Below, one piece after another: positions 21,101-31,255 of a stretch of DNA of 64,000 nucleotides. Positions within the stretch are counted from its first letter, which is position 1, and each line of letters starts with the position of its first letter. The DNA is from JADGHX01 sp963837755 (GTDB taxonomy: Bacteria; Pseudomonadota; Gammaproteobacteria; Steroidobacterales; Steroidobacteraceae), in contig CAWIOP010000001.1 in NCBI GenBank assembly GCA_963837755.1, positions 1,364,001 to 1,428,000 on the forward strand. Direction: 5' to 3'. The translations under genes were made by a program, and so were the position numbers. The notes beneath the pieces were generated by a model that saw only the letters and a list, made by a program, of their open reading frames with translations, ran no database searches and had not been told where the DNA came from.

Positions 21101-21178
21101 CAGGCTCGTGCTCGCTGCGACAGCACTCAGCATGAGTGCGCGGCTTACCGCGCGAGCGATTTCGCTATGGCGATTCAT
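18143..21178 (-). CDS. TonB-dependent outer-membrane receptor
   Basis: Protein of 1011 residues. The start at 21178 follows AGGAGGAT; a signal peptide (ALMLSAVAASTSLPVNAQ) comes next. Then follow a TonB-box-like segment (VQTVTVTGTRI), a plug domain with INLRGLDPVRNLVLINGRR and SGGASAVYGADAVAGVVNF, and a long beta-barrel ending in the aromatic-terminated strand KYFVLARYTFGK. It would import a large substrate across the outer membrane using proton motive force through TonB/ExbBD. The substrate is not indicated: no siderophore or sugar genes adjoin it, only the TPR/oxygenase gene downstream. A hairpin precedes the ribosome-binding site and recurs in front of a decayed copy at 21690. Confidence 0.93.
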   Translation of the reverse strand: MNRHSEIARAVSRALMLSAVAASTSLPVNAQDQDQPAEVQTVTVTGTRIVRKDYEAASPVVSIGVENIRSTGTVTVEQLLNTLPQIVPDISSTSNNPPGEGKANINLRGLDPVRNLVLINGRRMTPSDEDGVVDVNTIPTPLIERVEIISGGASAVYGADAVAGVVNFILKDDFSGAEISTEFSQTEHGDGDVVNADFVLGGNFEDGKGNAVVYGSYTNREAVEKGARGFSSQATDLTSFFPSGTWRPGGNPASQAALNSLFTSYGSAAGSVLRGDAISFNGDKSLFSVSDFNSAAPVQNFRDPVDINVASAFYPNRYSFNFEPLNKLVLPLERTSLGGRAHFDVGGNTQAYAHVFFTNYNAESSLAPSPAPTGGNSVNAAAGVAFFAPVTNPFIPADLATLLASRSGIVRDVNGNPVLNGTGATISTDNPGLNGVGATEDFLMRTRFLSLGPRVESYENDIYQGMLGFKGQTPNGWNWDMYYGTGRYTNQTTQFGNARVSAVQQLLTAADGGASLCAGGLNLFGNNPVSQECADFISVTAKNTTVLEQQLAEAVISGDLFKMPAGDAAFAFGLFYQKQDFRFLTDSVLASGDVAGFNAQDPVEGSTFNKDAFVELLLPILRDMPAVKSLDFTVGYRFSDHSLAGSNSSYKGEIGWGINDALRFRGTYQRAVRAPSIGELFSPLQEDNPEAVDPCNADSTFRTGPNAANARALCLQQGVSLGAIDTFQQGTDQIDALAGGNPNLFEESADTYTAGLVWQPSLDSPMFQRFSASIDFWTIKIDDAINQLSPDITLNSCFNAYGTNPTFDPANLSCAQFTRDVNSGEIQNLLEIDQNLAKIETQGVDLQVDWGLPLGERAGTLGLNFVASWMGKWDQQESATAPVRDYAGSIGDDIGDYRPEWKATLTTTWKFGPFNTAVRLRYLDSAVNEAFIDDPTCDTATDCTGVPATYYVDLSTSWTVTDAFNVRLGVENALDQEVRAYSPNVQATTDPSVYDVLGRKYFVLARYTFGK

Positions 21179-21191
21179 CGGGATCCTCCTG

Positions 21192-21211
21192 CGAACGGTC
21201 TGCGCCGTTCG
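21192..21211 (-). promoter_or_regulatory. Hairpin or operator just upstream of the receptor RBS
   Basis: CGAACGG and CCGTTCG separated by six bases form a perfect 7-bp inverted repeat immediately 5' of the AGGAGGATC site of the receptor gene. The same repeat with a five-base loop, and the same following sequence, recurs at 21704-21722. It may be a leader RNA hairpin or a protein-binding site. Confidence 0.55.
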
Positions 21212-21474
21212 GAATTCGTCAAATGATGTACGCCGTGGCCTGCGGACCGCGACGATAACGTTGTGCGAATCGGGCACGAACTGGGGAACCGGGCCCAATT
21301 AGCGTGGCGTGAATACTACCAGTCGAAAATGAGACAGCGATAGTGCATTTGGCAAAAAGCTACAGCGCAACTGGCGGACCGTGGCGTACGGAAACCCACG
21401 GAAATCAGGCTGTAATCGGGCTACACGCAGCCTGGCTCGCCGCTTGCTGTGCCGAACCTGCACCGGCGTGTCTT

Positions 21475-21690
21475 CTACTCCCGTGCCCTCCGTGGCCATA
21501 ACGCGACATCGGGCCAAGCGCTGTATCCGGCCCGCGCGGCTTTCCTCGCCCATCGTTTGAGGTCCCGGAAAACACATCGGGCGTTGGAAATGCACCTTAC
21601 GATCATCGGTAATTGGGTCGCGGCAATCGTCACCGCGCTGGTGCACAGCGAACGGCGAACAGACCGCGCGATACTTGAATCACGTGTCAT
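21475..21690 (-). pseudogene. Remnant of a second TonB-dependent receptor (signal peptide only)
   Basis: The frame starting at 21690 reads MTRDSSIARSVRRSL, closely matching the live receptor's MNRHSEIARAVSRAL, and SAV and a following hydrophobic stretch are also shared. Similarity fades after about 30 codons; the remaining 40 residues look like noncoding sequence. The ribosome-binding site and leader hairpin are also conserved with the live gene. This is best explained as a duplicated receptor gene that lost its body, leaving its 5' end. It might instead encode a short peptide. Confidence 0.6.
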
Positions 21691-21703
21691 CAGGATCCTC
21701 CTG

Positions 21704-21722
21704 CGAACGGTCGCACCGTTCG
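21704..21722 (-). promoter_or_regulatory. Second copy of the receptor leader hairpin
   Basis: CGAACGG and CCGTTCG around a five-base loop, immediately 5' of an AGGAGGATC site and the ATG at 21690. It is a near-identical copy of the element at 21192-21211. Confidence 0.55.
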
Positions 21723-22014
21723 AACATTTTTGTTACGGCGCACGCTGCACGTGACCGTGGATGTTGTTAGTCGAGTACAACCGCCAGGCTGGGGACCAGC
21801 AGCCGTCATCGCGTGACGCGGATGGTACCAGCCGTGATACACGTCTCAAAGTGAATCGCGGAATAAAGACAACAGTCACCAGTGCGGTGACAGCTGGCCG
21901 TTGATACGCGCCAGAACGTGGGAATCTTGCGGTGAGCCGCGCGTGCGTCGCGCTCACATGTGGGCCGGCCTCGTCCCGTGTTGGGCTACAACAACGGGGG
22001 TGCCAGAGATGGGA

Positions 22015-22561
22015 TCAGTGGTTTGCCAGCCAGGTCACGCGATCGCCCGGATGCAGTGCGCGGCGGGCCGCTTCGCCCCCTTTGAGCTCAAGGATTGCAC
22101 CAACCGGGACCCCGGAAGAAACCACGTCGAGCGAATGCGGCGTGGTGCGCTCCGCGATTTTCGCGATGCGTCCGTCAGCGCCGATGAAGACCATGTCGAG
22201 CGGCACGAAAGTATTTTTCATCCACATGTTGAAGACGCGCGGCTGCGCGGCGATGAACAACATGCCGCGGTTCTCCGGCAAGTCGCGCACGAACATGAGG
22301 CCCTGCTGTTGCTGCGCGGAAGTCTCGGCGATCCGAGATCTCGAAGCGATGGGTCTGCTTGCCGCTGTGGATCTCGAGTGTCGACTTCGGGAACGCGTCG
22401 AGCTCGATGAGCTTCGCGCCCTGCTCAATGCCCTGGGCATGGCAGCCGGCGGCTCCCACGAGGCTGGCGAGCGCGACAAAGAACGGAGCGAGCAGTCTGG
22501 CGAGGCAGCGATGGGCGGCGAGCATCGGGGCATCCGTGGCTGAAGCGAATGAGGGGTTCAT
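22015..22561 (-). CDS. DUF192 family exported protein (one frameshift)
   Basis: Small exported protein of about 180 residues. The N-terminus is hydrophobic and ends in a possible lipobox (LVGAAGCHAQ). The DUF192 core follows: QGLMFVRDLPENRGMLFI, VFNMWMKNTFVPLDMVFI and VGAILELKGGEA. A frame change near 22335 separates the two halves and is probably an indel error. The family is of unknown function; members are small beta-barrels often found near envelope genes. The start overlaps the stop of the upstream gene as ATGA, so the two are translationally coupled. Confidence 0.85.
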
Positions 22562-23184
22562 TTGGAATAGGTGATGCGGCCGGCGAAATCGAAGCTGCTG
22601 ACCACGATGCGCTCCCGCGCGCTCATGTCATTCGCCGGCTCGATGCAGAAACCGCTGCCGATCACGCGATAGGAGCGTGAGTTGCCGCCGAGCGCGCCCA
22701 CGCGCTCCTGCTCCAGCTTGTCCACCGTGCACTTGTCGTCGCCGCGGGTCGCGAACAGGCGCTTCTCACCTTCGAAGATCACAGTGAGGTTGGTTGGCAG
22801 GGCGCTGCCGGCACTGCCTTCAGCGGCGCGCGTCACGCCGAACACCATGCGCAATCGGCGGCCATCCGAGCGCAGGGGCCCGGCGAAGCTGAGGCGAATA
22901 CCATTGCCGTCGGGTCGCGCGGCGCCCTCACACTCGAGCTCAGCGTTTTGCCAGTCCACATCGAGGTTGAGCGCGCCCCGTATGCGGGCGCGAAGGAAGC
23001 CGTTTCCACTCGGCAGGCAGCCCTCGGAGGCGGCAACCGCGGCCTGGCTCGCCGGAGCAGCGCCAGCGGCCGGCGCAGGCGCAGCTTCCGTCAGCGACGC
23101 GGTGGCCAGGGCGAGTGCCCAGGCGAAAGCCAAAGCGAATGGGAGGGTCGGCGTGAACAGCGCCGTCGCGCGCCTGAAACTCAT
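22558..23184 (-). CDS. Exported protein of unknown function
   Basis: Protein of 208 residues with a signal peptide (PFALAFAWALALATASLTEA) and an alanine/proline-rich linker, then a beta-rich domain (RARIRGALNLDVDWQNAELE; FAGPLRSDGRRLRMVFGV) with cysteines at CLPSGN, ECEG, DKCTVD and GFCIEP that could form two disulfides. I do not recognise a family. It precedes and overlaps the DUF192 gene by four bases, so both products are probably envelope proteins made together. Confidence 0.7.
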   Translation of the reverse strand: MSFRRATALFTPTLPFALAFAWALALATASLTEAAPAPAAGAAPASQAAVAASEGCLPSGNGFLRARIRGALNLDVDWQNAELECEGAARPDGNGIRLSFAGPLRSDGRRLRMVFGVTRAAEGSAGSALPTNLTVIFEGEKRLFATRGDDKCTVDKLEQERVGALGGNSRSYRVIGSGFCIEPANDMSARERIVVSSFDFAGRITYSK

Positions 23185-23299
23185 GCGGCGCAGTCTAGCG
23201 CGGCGGCCAGCGCGGCCACGGTTCGAATCAGTGCAGTGCCCGACATTGAACGAGACCTCGTGCTGCTAGACTCGCGCGTCCCTGGATGGCCGAAAAGTT

Positions 23300-25880
23300 A
23301 TGCGAAACCCGGTACTTGAAGTCACACCGGTGATCCCGGAAGCCCTCGCGCGGCTGCCCGAGCTTGCCGCGAATCTGTTTTTTGGCTGGCATCGGCCCAC
23401 CCGCGCGCTGTTCGAGGATCTCGACCCGGAGCTGTGGAAACAGACCGAAGGCAACCCGCGCCTGCTGCTCCGTTGCGTGAGCCAGACCGCGCTCACCGGC
23501 GCCTCGCAGGACCCGGCCTATCTCGGCCGCTACCGTCAGGCCCTGAAGGCGTTCGACGAATACATCTCCGCGCCGCCGCTCGCGGACGCTCCGCTGGTGG
23601 CCTACTTCTGCGCGGAGTATGGCTTCCACGAAAGCTTTCCCATCTATTCCGGCGGCCTCGGCGTGCTGGCGGGCGACCACTGCAAGGCGGCCAGCGACGA
23701 GCGTATGAATTTCGTCGCCGTGGGCCTGCTCTACGGGCAGGGCTATTTCAAGCAGATCGTGGACAACGACGGCGTCCAGCACGCCGAGTATCGGGATCAC
23801 GACCCACGTGACCTGCCGGTGGAGCCGGTTCGTGGAGCGGACGGCAGCTGGCTCGGCGTCACCGTGCGCATTGCCGGGCGCGATGTGTCTCGCGCGTGTC
23901 TGGAAGGCCGCAGTCGGCCGGGTAACGGTGTATCTGCTGGATACGAACTGCCCGGAGAACGCGCCGGCCGATCGCGACATCAGCTATCGCCTCTACGGTG
24001 GCGACGAATCCACGCGCATCCGCCAGGAGATGATTCTCGGCATCGGCGGCATGCGTGCCGTGCGCGCGCTCGGCCTGCAGCCGGCCGTGTTCCATCTCAA
24101 CGAAGGCCATGCGGCGTTTCTCATTCTCGAGCTGCTGCGTGAGCATCTTGTGCGCGGGCTTGCCGTATGGCGCGGCGCTCGAGGCCGTTGCGGCGCCAGT
24201 GTGCTTCACCACGCACACACCGGTGGCCGCGGGGCACGATGCCTTCGGCCACGAGCTGCTCGTGGCGCATTTCAGCGACTTCATCCGCGAGCTCGGCCTG
24301 CCGCTCGATCGATTGCTCGACCTGGGTCGCGCGCCCACGGTGCCCGGCCTGTTCAATATGACGCGCCTCGCGCTCAACGGCACGCGCAGCGTGAATGGCG
24401 TGAGCCGCATACACGGCGTCGTTACGTCGCGGCTGTGCGCGGACCAGTGGCCGGAGATTCGCGCCGGACGAAAACCCGGTTGGCTTCGTCACCAATGGCG
24501 TGCACGTGCCGACGTTCCTGCATCAGACGTGGCAGAGCCATCTTCGACCAGGCGCTCGGCAACGACTGGCGCGAGCGCCTGCGCGATAACGAGTTCTGGC
24601 ACGCCATCGAGCACGTGCCAGACGAGCAGTTCTGGGCCACGGCGCAGTCAGTGAAGTCCCGCATGCTCGCGAGCGTGCGCGAGCGGCTTCAGCGCGAATA
24701 CGCCGCGCAAGGGCCTGAGCCCCGCGCAGTGGCGCCACGTCACGCGGCATCTCGACCCGAATCGCCCGGACACGCTCACCATCGGCTTCGCGCGTCGCTT
24801 CGCCACTTACAAGCGCGCCGCGCTGCTGCTGCGGGATCGCGCGCGGCTTGCGCGTCTCGTGAACGACGTCGGAGCGTCCACGTGCTGTTCCTGTTCGCCG
24901 GCAAGGCGCATCCGGCCGATCTTCCGGGCCAGCAGGTGTTGCGCGAGATCAAGCAGCTGATGCTCGACCCCGGAGTTCGTCGGCCGCATCGTGTTCCTCG
25001 AGGACTACGACCTGCAGCTCGCGCGCTGGCTCGTGTCTGGCGTCGACGTGTGGCTCAACAATCCCATCGCGCCGCTCGAAGCGAGCGGCACCTCGGGCAT
25101 GAAGGCGGCGGTGAACGGCCGCCTGAACCTGAGCGTGCTCGATGGCTGGTGGGCCGAGGCCTGGACGGCAGGACAACGGCTGGGGCATTCCGCCCATCAA
25201 CGTGCAGGACCCCGAGCGGCGCGATGCGCTCGAATGCCGAGCTCCTCTACGACACGCTCGAGGAGGAGGCGCTGCCGCTGTACTACGCCCGCAACGCCGC
25301 GGGCTTTTCGCCCGAGTGGGTGCGCCGGTGCAAGCGCGCGATGTCGACGGTGGTTCCGCGTTTCAACATGCGTCGCGCGGTCTACGATTACGCGCAGGGC
25401 GTGTATTACCCGCTTGCGCGCCATGCGGAAGCGCCTCGCAGGCAACGACTTCGCCGGGGCCCGTACGCTTGCAGACTGGAAGCAGCGAGTGCGCCAGGCG
25501 TGGCCCAAAGTCGGATTGCGGCTGCTTGCGGATGCGCCGGCAGAGATGCCGCGCGGCGAGCGCCTGCGTTTGCGCATCGCTGCCGCGCTCAATGGGCTGC
25601 AGCCGTCGGACGTTCGCGTGGAGTTCGTGGCCCGCCGCCAGTTGCCGGAGTCGAACCTGGAGCTGCCGCCGCTGACGTCCTATGGCGCGAGGCCGACCGA
25701 TGGCTTGTGGAGCATTGTGCTGAGTGCCACGGGCGAGCATGAAGGCGAAGACGCGGCGGTGTTCGCGCTGGATGTCGCAGCTGAGCGAGTGCGGCCAGTT
25801 CGCCACCGAAGTGCGCATGTATCCGTGGCACGAGCTGCTGGCGCATCCGCTTCGAAATGGGGCTGATGAAGCGGCTTTAG
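23300..25880 (+). CDS. glgP: Alpha-glucan (glycogen/maltodextrin) phosphorylase, frameshifted
   Basis: GT35 phosphorylase of about 860 residues that would release glucose-1-phosphate from glycogen or maltodextrins. The joined frames contain the N-terminal YFCAEYGFHESFPIYSGGLG, the FHLNEGHAAF segment, and the pyridoxal-phosphate lysine region NPIAPLEASGTSGMKAAVNG. The N-terminal layout is that of the short bacterial/archaeal alpha-glucan phosphorylase type. Breaks lie near 23886, 24150, 24470, 24535, 24720, 24870, 24970, 25170, 25225, 25430 and 25790. The last frame ends HPFEMGLMKRL at the TAG at 25878, like other family members. It opens the glycogen locus and converges on glgB. Confidence 0.9.
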
Positions 25881-25926
25881 GACGCGCCATCCGGGCGCAG
25901 ACTTGCTCGCCGGGCAATCCTCCGCT

Positions 25927-28117
25927 TCAGCGCTTGCGTTCCAGGATCACGGCCCCCAGCGGCGGCAGATTCAGCTCCACGGAGGCAGGCCTGCCGTTCG
26001 CGGCAATGGGCTGCGCGTGCACGGTGGAAAGATTGCCGACGTCGGTGCCGCCGTAGTGGCGCGAATCCGAATTCAGCACTTCGCGGTATCGCCCGGCGCC
26101 GGCACGCCGACGCGCTAGTCGTGCCGCGGCACGGGCGTGAAGTTCAGCACGACCAGCGCGTGGTCGTCGCCCGCCGTGCGCAGGAAGCTGAGCACCGAAT
26201 GCTGCGCGTCGTTGGCAGTCCACCCAGTCGAAGCCGCCGCGGCTCGAAGTCGTAACGGTGCAGCGCGGGCATGCCGACGTAGAGCTCGGTTCAGATCGCG
26301 CCACGAGCTGCGCACGCCCGCGTTCGCCGGGTCGTCGAGCAGGTGCCAGGGCAGCGACGCGCGGAAATCCCACTCCCGCGGCTGCGCGAGCTCCCCGCCC
26401 ATGAACAGCAGCTTCTTGCCCGGGAAGGTCCACTGATACGTGCAGCAGCAGGCGCAGGTTCGCGAGCTGCTGCCAGCGATCGCCGGGCATCTTGCCCAGC
26501 AGCGAGCGCTTCAGGTGCACCACTTCGTCGTGCGACAGCGGCAGCACGAAGTTCTCCGTGTACGCATACATCATGGCGAAGGTGAGCAGGTTGTGATGGA
26601 ACTTGCGATGGACCGGGTCTTCTTTCACGTATGACAGCGTGTCGTGCATCCAGCCCATGTTCCACTTCATGGAGAAGCCGAGGCCGCCCATGTCCGTCGG
26701 CCGGGTCACCTGCGGCCAGTCGGTCGATTCCTCGGCGATGATCACCGTGCCGGGGAACGCTGCGTGGGTCATGGCGTTCAGCTCGCGCAGGAAGTCGATG
26801 GCCTCGAGGTTCTGCGTGCCGCCGTGCATGTTGCGGCACGAACTCGCCGGGCTGCTTGCCGAAGTCGAGGTAGAGCATGGAGGCGACCGCATCCACGCGC
26901 AGCCCGTCGAAGTGGAACTCCTCCAGCCAGTAGCACGCGCTGGAAAGCAGGAAGGCGCGCACCTCGTGGCGCTCGTAGTTGAAGACGAGCGTGCCCCAGT
27001 CCTTGTGCTCGGCCTTGCGCGGGTCGGCGTATTCGTAGAGCGCCGTGCCGTCGAAGCGCGCGAGGCCGTGCGCGTCGCGCGGGAAGTGCGCGGGCACCCA
27101 GTCGAGCAGCACGCCGATGCCGGCGCGTGGCAGCGGTCGATGAGATAGCGCAGGTCGTCCGGCGCGCCGTGGCGGCTGCGTGGGCGCGAAGTAGCCGGTG
27201 GTCTGGTAGCCCCAGGAATCGTCCAGCGGGTGTTCGGTGATCGGCAGCAGCTCGACGTGCGTGAAGCCGAGGCGCTGCGCGTAGGGCGCGAGCTGGTCGG
27301 CGATCTCGCGGTAGTTGAGGAAGCCGCCGTCGGCCTGGCGCCGCCAGGAGCCCAGGTGCACTTCGTAGATGCTCATGGGCGCATGCAGCCAGTCGCGCTT
27401 CCGCGCGCTGCTCGATCCACTCGCGATCGTGCCAATCGAACGTTGAAGGTGCCGTCACGATCGACGCCGTCGCGGGCCGCAGCTCCGCGGCGCGAGCGAA
27501 GGGATCGGTCTTCAGGAAGACGGCACCCGTGTGGCGGCTGCGGATCTCGAACTTGTAGAGCTCGCCGGCGCCGAGGCCGGGGATGAAGAGTTCCCACACG
27601 CCGCTGCTTCCGAGCACGCGCATGGGATAGCGCCGGCCGTCCCAGTCGTAGAACGGGCCGACCACGCTGACGCGCTCGGCATCGGGCGCCCACACGGCGA
27701 AGCGCACGCCTGCGACGCCGTCGCTCGACATCACGTGCGCGCCGAGGAATCGCCATGCCGCGCGATGAAGGCCGTGCGAATACGACTCCACCTCCCGCAT
27801 GTCCACGAGCGGCAGGAAGGTGTAAGGATCGGCCTGCTCCATAAAGGTGCCGTGGGAGTCGGTCCAGGAAACGCGGTAGTGGTGGCTGAGCTCCGTGCGC
27901 GCGCCGTTCCAGTCGAAAAAATCGGTGTCGCCGAGCCGCTCGGCTTCGAAACGGCCCTCGAGCCGCACGCCCCGGGCATGCGGAATATGAACGAGCACCT
28001 GCGCCTGCCCGCCACGCTCATGAGCCCCGAGCACCGAATGCGGGTCGTGATGACGACCTTCCGCGATGAGGCGCAGGTCTATTTCGAGCTGTGTCGGGGA
28101 CTTGCGCGTTTCGCCAT
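25927..28117 (-). CDS. glgB: 1,4-alpha-glucan branching enzyme, frameshifted
   Basis: GH13 branching enzyme of about 730 residues, the usual GlgB length. The N-terminus (MAKRASP, then a break near 28095, then DPHSVLGAHERGG) leads into a carbohydrate-binding module and the catalytic barrel. Visible landmarks are IYEVHLGSWRR, ELLPITEHPLDDSWGYQTTG, FDGLRVDAVASMLYLDF with the nucleophile aspartate, IIAEESTDWPQVTRP with the acid/base glutamate, and LPLSHDEVVHLKRSLLGKMP. Breaks recur near 27395, 27130, 26830, 26430, 26290, 26225 and 26115. It introduces alpha-1,6 branches into the glucan made by GlgA. It is divergent from glgC with only 66 bases between the starts. Confidence 0.92.
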
Positions 28118-28183
28118 TGACTCATCGTTGGTGGGCCGTGTAGACAGAAACCTAACACAAGAGGACCGATCGTCCGTCGAACC
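28118..28183. promoter_or_regulatory. Shared glgB/glgC divergent promoter gap
   Basis: Only 66 bases separate the divergent glgB and glgC starts, so promoters for both must overlap here or extend into the coding ends. The sequence is relatively A-rich on the glgC side, with a GAGGA site about 20 bases before the glgC ATG. No specific operator was identified. Confidence 0.4.
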
Positions 28184-29474
28184 ATGCCCCGACAGCCCGC
28201 GCGCGCATCTTCCGGCCGCTACGTCAGCCGCCTCACCGGCGGCACGCTCGCCGTCATCATGGCCGGCGGCCGCGGCGAGCGGCTGCGCGACCTCACCGAG
28301 CATCGCTGCAAGCCGGCGACGCCCTTCGGCGGCAAGTTCCGCATCATCGATTTCGTGCTGTCGAACTGCGTGAACTCCGGCATCCGCCAGATCTCGGTGC
28401 TGACGCAGTACAAGGCGCAGTCGCTGATCCAGCACGTCGCAGCGCGGCTGGGGCTACCTGCGCGGCGAGTTCGGCGAGTTCGTCGAGGTGGTTCCGGCGC
28501 AGCAGCAGATGGGCGAGCACTGGTACCGCGGCACCGCCGACGCCGTGTACCAGAACCTCGACCTCATCGTCTCGCACCGGCCCAAGCACGTGCTGGTGCT
28601 CGCCGGCGACCACATCTACAAGATGGACTACGGCCCGATGATCGCCTACCACGTGGAGAAGGGCGCGGACATCACCGTGGGCGTGGTCGAGGTGCCGGCG
28701 CGCGAGTCGCGCGAGTTCGGCGTGCTGACCGCCACCGAGTGGAACCGCGTCACGCGGTTCGCCGAGAAGCCGCCGAGCCCGGACACGCTGCCGGGCCGGC
28801 CCGACTCGCCCTGGCCTCCATGGGCATCTACGTCTTCAACCGCGGCTGCTCGAGAAGCTGCTGCGCCGAAGATGCGGCCGACGAGAACTCCGTCGCACGA
28901 TTTCGGCAAGAACATCATCCCGAGGCCATCGCGGCAAGCTGCCAGGTGTTCGCCTACCCGTTCCAGGACGTGAAGACGCGCGCGCAGAGCTACTGGCGCG
29001 ACGTCGGCACGGTCGATGCGTTCTACGAGGCCAACATCGAGCTCGTGCACGTGCGGCCCGAGCTCAACATCTACGACGAGGACTGGCCGATCTGGACCTA
29101 CCAGGTGCAGCAGCCGCCGGCGAAGTTCGTGCTCGACGAGGACGGCGCGGCGCGGCATGGCCATCAACTCGCTGGTGTCGGGCGGCTGCATCATCTCCGG
29201 CGCCGTGGTGCGCGAGTCGCTGCTGTTCTCGAACGTGCGCGTCGAAGAGCGCACCAGCATCGAGCGCTCCGTGATCCTGCCGCAGCGTCGACATCGGCCG
29301 CGGCTGCATGATCCGCAACGCGATCATCGACGAGGGCTGCGAGATGCCGGACGGCACGCAGATCGGCGTGGATCCGCGCGGCGGATGCGCGGCGCTTCCA
29401 CGTCGACCGAGAAGGGCGTCGTGCTGGTCACCGCCGACATGCTTGCGCCGACTGCGCAGGCTCCCACCAGCGTG
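28184..29474 (+). CDS. glgC: Glucose-1-phosphate adenylyltransferase, frameshifted
   Basis: ADP-glucose pyrophosphorylase of about 425 residues, making the sugar donor for GlgA. The nucleotide-binding loop (LAVIMAGGRGERLRDLTEHR), KPATPFGGKFRIIDFVLSN, GTADAVYQNLDLI, LAGDHIYKMDY and SYWRDVGTVDAFYEANIEL are all present, followed by the C-terminal left-handed beta-helix (VDIGRGCMIRNAIIDEGC). Single-base breaks lie near 28440, 28803, 28850, 28893, 29155, 29283 and 29390; several are cured by removing one base. It ends at about 29474, apparently overlapping the GTG start of the GH57 gene. Confidence 0.93.
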
Positions 29475-31196
29475 AGCCAGCGCCGCACGCCTGCCGGTCG
29501 TGCTGCTGTGGCACATGCACCAGCCGCAGTACCGCGACGCGCTGACGCGGCGAGTACGTGCTGCCGTGGACCTACCTGCACGCCATCAAGGACTACACCG
29601 ACATGGCTGCGCACCTGGAGGCGCAACCCGGCGCGCGCGCCGTGGTGAATTTCACGCCGGTGCTGATCGAGCAGCTCGAGGAGCTGGCGCGGCAGCATCG
29701 CGGCGCACCTGCGGGGCGGCGCGCCGCTGCCCGATGCCGGTGCTGCGCCTGCTCGGGCCGGACCCGGTGCCGACCGCGCCGGTGGAGCGGCTCGACGCTG
29801 CTGCGGGCCTGCCTGCGCGCGCAGCGCAAGCATCTGATCGAGCGCTTCGGCCCGTTCCTCGAGCTCGCCACCATCGCGGAGACGCTCGGCACGCCCGAGC
29901 GCATTGCGCTATGCCTCGGACCAGATCATCCACGATCTGGCGGTCTGGTATCACCTGGCGTGGCTGGGCGAGACCGTGCGCCGCGTCGATCCGCGCGTCG
30001 CCGCGCTCACGGCGCAAGGCCGCGGCTTCACCGCCGCAACAGCGGCGCGACCTGCTCGCGCTGATCGGCGAGCTGGTCGCCGACGTGGTGCCGCGCTATC
30101 CGCGCGCTCGGCGACCAGCGGTCAGGTGCGAGCTGTCGGTCACGCCCTACGGGCATCCCATCATTCCGCTGCTGCTCGATTTCCAGAGCGCGCGCGAAGC
30201 GGTGCCCGGCATGGCGCTGCCCCGGCACGCCGGCTATCCCGGCGGCGCGGAGCGCGCCGCCTGGCACGTCGCGGAGGCCTGCGCGTGTTCACGCGCGCGT
30301 TCGGCAGCACGCCGGCCGGCTGCTGGCCGTCCGAAGGCGCCATCAGCGCGGCACGCTGGAGCTGCTGGACGAAAGCGGGCTTCAAATGGGCTGCCACCAG
30401 CGCCGGCCGTGCTGGGCGCGAGCCTGCGCGTCGCCGGCGCGGCGAATCACGACGACCCGCGCGCCTACAACCGGCCTTACTCGCTGCCGGGCGGCAAGCT
30501 GCAGCTGCTTCTTCCGCGACGACACGCTGTCGGACCTCATCGGCTTCACCTATGCCACCTGGCATGGCGACGATGCCGCGCAGAATTTCGTGCACGAGCT
30601 CAGCGCAGCTGGCGCGCAACTACAACGGCGAGAGCGGGCCACGCGGTGCTCATCGCGCTCGATGGCGAGAACGCGTGGGAGCACTACCCGTTCAACGGCT
30701 ACTACTTCCTGCGCGCGCTGTACGCGGTGCTGGCCGAGCATCCGCAGCTGCGAGCTCATCACGCTGTCAGACTGCGTGCAGCGCGGGGCATCGAGCCCGG
30801 CCCGCTGCCGACGGTGTGCGCGGGCAGCTGGGTGCACGGCACGCTCGCCACCTGGATGGGCGATGCGGCCAAGAACCGCGGCTGGGATCTGCTGTGCGAG
30901 GCGAAGCTCGCCTTCGATCGCGTGATGCGCGAGGGCACGCTCGACCGGGCGCAGCAGCGCGGCAGTCGAGCACGGCAGCTGGCGCTGTGCGAGAGCTCCG
31001 ACTGGTTCTGGTGGTTCGGCGACTACAACCCGGCCGATGCGGTGTCGCAGTTCGACCGGCTGTACCGCCGCCAGCTGGTGAACCTCTACCGCCTGCTCGG
31101 CCTCGCGCCGCGCCGGCGAAGCTCGCGCAGCCGATCTCGATCGGCCGCGGCGCGCCGGAGGCCGGCGGCGTCATGCGGAGAGCGTCGGCCAGTTGA
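29471..31196 (+). CDS. Glycoside hydrolase family 57 protein, frameshifted
   Basis: GH57 alpha-glucan-active enzyme of about 570 residues. The joined frames show region 1 (VVLLWHMHQPQYRD), region 2 (ELSVTPYGHPIIPLLLDFQ), region 3 with the likely nucleophile glutamate (GCWPSEGAIS), region 4 with the likely acid/base aspartate (LIALDGENAWEHYPFNGYYF) and a C-terminal SSDWFWWFGDYNPADAVSQF. Breaks occur about every 100-150 bases. GH57 includes amylases, 4-alpha-glucanotransferases and branching enzymes; the motifs alone do not decide which. The probable GTG start at 29471 overlaps the glgC stop, and malQ follows, so it belongs to glycogen or maltodextrin metabolism. Confidence 0.88.
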
Positions 31197-31255
31197 GCCC
31201 CCACTGCTCATGCGCGCGTTTCTCATGCGTACGTGGGCTGCCCTGAGAGAACAGC

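Larger units (their letters stand above)
21179..22014. other. Intergenic region with decayed duplicate of the receptor leader
   Basis: This 836-base stretch has no intact gene. It holds the receptor's own promoter and leader (21179 to about 21300), a receptor-like remnant (21475-21690) with its own leader hairpin (21704-21722), and about 290 bases up to the DUF192 gene where I recognise nothing. Confidence 0.6.
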
